Source of the DNA: Cavia porcellus
Taxonomy: Eukaryota > Chordata > Mammalia > Rodentia > Caviidae
Assembly (NCBI RefSeq): GCF_034190915.1
Contig: NW_026947493.1
Location: forward strand, 46,084,501-46,148,500
Direction: 5' to 3'
DNA length: 64,000 nucleotides
The translations under genes and the position numbers were made by a program. Numbering within the stretch: position 1 is the stretch's first letter; each line of letters opens with the position of its first letter. The notes beneath the pieces were generated by a model. That model did no database searches. It was given only the letters and a program-made list of their open reading frames with translations, and was not told where the DNA came from. Below, piece by piece: positions 62,184 to 64,000 of the stretch.

Positions 62184-62994
62184 GGATTGTCTTCTTACAA
62201 ATAGTTATTCAAGATACTAAAGTGGAGCTTATAAAGTGGGGATTCAAACAGTGAAATTGCAACCAGTTCTGTTCAACTATCCAACAAAAACTTAGAAATA
62301 TGGTTATCAACCCTATATACTTAAACATACATGCAGTTATCCATATCTTCAATTATGTTGAGACTGAACAAACCCAAGAAGTCTAATACCACTCTGAACA
62401 TTCTGGGTGTCACATTATGACACTCCAGGATCAGCACAGGGTACTTTAGTGTCTCTTTTTCTTCAAAGTATCTGTTCATTTCATCATGTGTCATAAAATC
62501 AGTTCTCATAAACTGTTTATAGATTCTACACATGCATGAGTTTTAACGTGTATTTCTATCCTTTCTATATTAGAGGGAGAAAGAAAACAAAGCAAGGCAA
62601 AACAAAACATATTCCTATAAACACATGAAATGAAATAAACATATATGACCACTGTACAAATCATTCTATCATGGTTCCTGTGTTGTCTCTTGTTATCTCC
62701 AATAGAATTGGTTATATCATCAGACATAGTATAATTGAATATATCAGTACATAACAGTATTAATAAAAATACAACTTTGTATATAGTATAGAACTTCAAA
62801 AACCGGCAGTTATCAAACTAGAATGTGTATCATAGAGTCATGTCATTTTCAGTGTAGTTGCCTCTACTCTCAGACTTGATACTGTCAATCATATATATCA
62901 GTTTTGAATAAAATCTTCTCTGCCTCATTCCTGTTATGCTCTTTTTTTGCCATCAGTTGTCTGCTTATCTTCTTCATTCTGTTTTCTGCTCCAT

Positions 62995-64000
62995 TCATTG
63001 AGGCCTCTCTGCCACTGTTTCTGGAATCCTAGTACTTTTCTCTCTCTTTAGGATGCCCTGTAGTATTCTCTGTAGAGTTGGATTGGTGGTTGCAAATTTC
63101 CCAAGTTCCTCTTTGTCTTGGAAGCATCTTGTTTCTCCATTAATTTCTAGAGACAGTTTAGCAGGGTATATCAATCTGGGCTGGAGGTCATTTTCTTTCA
63201 GGGCTTGGAATATTTCACTCCAGGCACTTCTTGACTTGATGGTTTGTGTCGAGAAGTCTGCCGTGATTCTGATGGGTCTTCCTTTATAGATCATCTGTTT
63301 CTTGTCTCTAACAGCTTTTAATATTCTGTTCCTATATTGAATTTCTGGGATCTTGATTATTATATGCCTGGGTGTAGCTCTGTTTTGGTCGTAGGTGGCT
63401 GGAGTTCTGTATGCCTCATACATCAGAATATCATTTCCTTTTCCTATGTTTGGGAAGTTTTCCTTAATTATTTCTGTGAATAACCTTTGTAGTTCCTTTG
63501 CTGTATCTTGGCTTCTTCATTTACATTCTTTATTCTCAAGTTATAGATCCTTTTGTCATCTTCTAGCCTTTATATTGTTACTGCTTGTTTCCTTGTTATT
63601 TTTAAAAAGTTTTCCCTTTCATACTCCCACATTGCAAAATTATCCTCCAGTTTGGATAATCTATCCTTAGTTTCTTTCAAGCTGATTTGCCATCTTTCCA
63701 TAGAGTTTTTAATTTCCTGGTGATCTCTTTGAATCTGCTTCATGTATTCTATATTTTTTTATATTCTTCACCAAAGGTTCTCTCCTTTATCTGAGTTCCT
63801 CCCTTCTTCCATCTATGTCTGCTTGAGGGGTGTTCAGTATCTCTTTTATTAATCTTCTTATATCTTGCTTTAGTTGGCTAAATATTTCACTTTTGAACTC
63901 ATCTATGAGGTCCCAAATACATCTCTTTATGTCCACTGGTGCTGTGTCTGATATTGCATGTTTGCTGCTGTCATTCTCCTTTGTATTTACCTGTCCTGGT
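62995..64000 (-). pseudogene. LINE-1 ORF1p coding region, C-terminal part open, upstream frame broken
   Basis: The last 142 codons (62995-63423) are open and end VAERPQ-stop. They carry the ORF1p RNA-recognition fold region (IIIKIPEIQYRNRIL) and the C-terminal domain (YPAKLSLEINGETRCF), typical of the L1 nucleic-acid chaperone that coats element RNA. Upstream to the window edge the minus strand still reads as ORF1 coiled-coil sequence, rich in Lys, Glu and Gln, but with stops and shifts, so the protein cannot be made whole. The ORF1 start lies beyond 64000. Confidence 0.85.

Larger units (their letters stand above)
47707..64000 (-). other. SLCO5A1: SLCO5A1 intron, 5' part (at least 16.3 kb)
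   Basis: This stretch lies upstream of the first visible exon in the transcript direction. The large first coding exon of the family, expected to give a minus-strand frame of roughly 900 bases, is absent, so it should be beyond 64000. Recognisable contents are L2, MaLR and MIR relics (50440-52640), B1 and ID SINEs, a sense L1 fragment (57240-58190), the CCAR1 retrocopy (58235-59945) and the HAL1-like cluster (61524-64000). I see no recognisable element in 48600-50440, 52700-53320, 53890-55250 and 60530-61520. Confidence 0.85.
62035..64000 (-). mobile_element. HAL1-like (half-L1) retrotransposon, 5' end beyond the window
   Basis: On the minus strand a LINE-1 ORF1 (from 64000 down to its stop at 62995) is followed directly by about 950 bases of AT-rich sequence ending in an A-rich tail at 62035-62055. 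The start of a LINE-1 ORF2 is not recognisable after ORF1, and I see no endonuclease or reverse transcriptase coding. This is the known layout of half-L1 (HAL1) elements, which carry ORF1 only and depend on L1 in trans. Two shorter copies of the same 3' end (61524-61923 and 9607-9842) show that it is a dispersed family and not a random junction. A deleted full L1 is the alternative. Confidence 0.7.

Noticed and set aside
62321..62799. Two minus-strand frames of 70 and 97 codons in the HAL1-like tail, possibly a second protein
   Set aside because: They overlap in different frames, are AT-rich, and show no reverse transcriptase or endonuclease features. The first lacks a matching frame in the copy at 61524.
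1..64000. CRISPR arrays, operons, rRNA genes, integrated bacterial or phage DNA
   Set aside because: No regularly spaced direct repeats with unique spacers, no prokaryotic gene density and no rRNA landmarks were seen.

Overview
This is nuclear genomic DNA from a placental mammal, most likely a rodent outside the mouse/rat group. The evidence is the repeat set: young tRNA-derived ID-like SINEs with an unusual body, 7SL-derived B1 SINEs with the rodent internal duplication, older B1-ID dimeric SINEs like those of non-murid rodents, LINE-1 pieces with rodent-type 3' ends, and MaLR LTRs. A beaver-like (Castorimorpha) source is my best guess from the SINE types, but the window alone cannot prove it.

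The only host gene I can support is SLCO5A1 (OATP5A1, an organic anion transporter family member), read on the minus strand. Three internal coding exons are visible at 47574-47706, 41027-41244 and 25633-25797. Their AG/GT splice sites and reading phases fit together exactly (133 + 218 + 165 = 516 bases, 172 codons). They encode about residues 300-475 of the protein, including the OATP signature, which is split across the first junction. The large first coding exon is not here and should lie beyond 64000. The exons after 25633 were not found and should lie before position 1. The window is therefore mostly intron.

Layout: 1-25632 is intron with MIR/L2 relics, two antisense L1 3' ends (7041-8955), MaLR LTRs, several ID SINEs and a ~150-bp-period repeat (19250-19690). 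25798-41026 is a 15.2-kb intron with a 47-bp interstitial telomeric array (31373-31419), a pair of young antisense SINEs (33001-33288) and a second copy of the 150-bp-type repeat (36780-37060). 41245-47573 is a 6.3-kb intron with a SINE-in-SINE and microsatellite cluster, L1 and MIR pieces, and an LTR. 47707-64000 is intron holding L2, MaLR and MIR relics, a sense L1 fragment, a CCAR1 retropseudogene (about 58235-59945) and, at the end, an antisense LINE-1-type element in which ORF1 runs straight into a 3' tail with no visible ORF2 (a half-L1, HAL1-like layout). The tail of that element occurs three times in the window.

No tRNA, rRNA, CRISPR or bacterial-type features are present. Apart from the SLCO5A1 exons, the open reading frames I examined are chance frames, translated repeats or broken retrocopies. 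No new host pathway is apparent. The most unusual items are the HAL1-like family, the telomeric insert, the ~150-bp repeat family and the 3'-truncated CCAR1 retrocopy.
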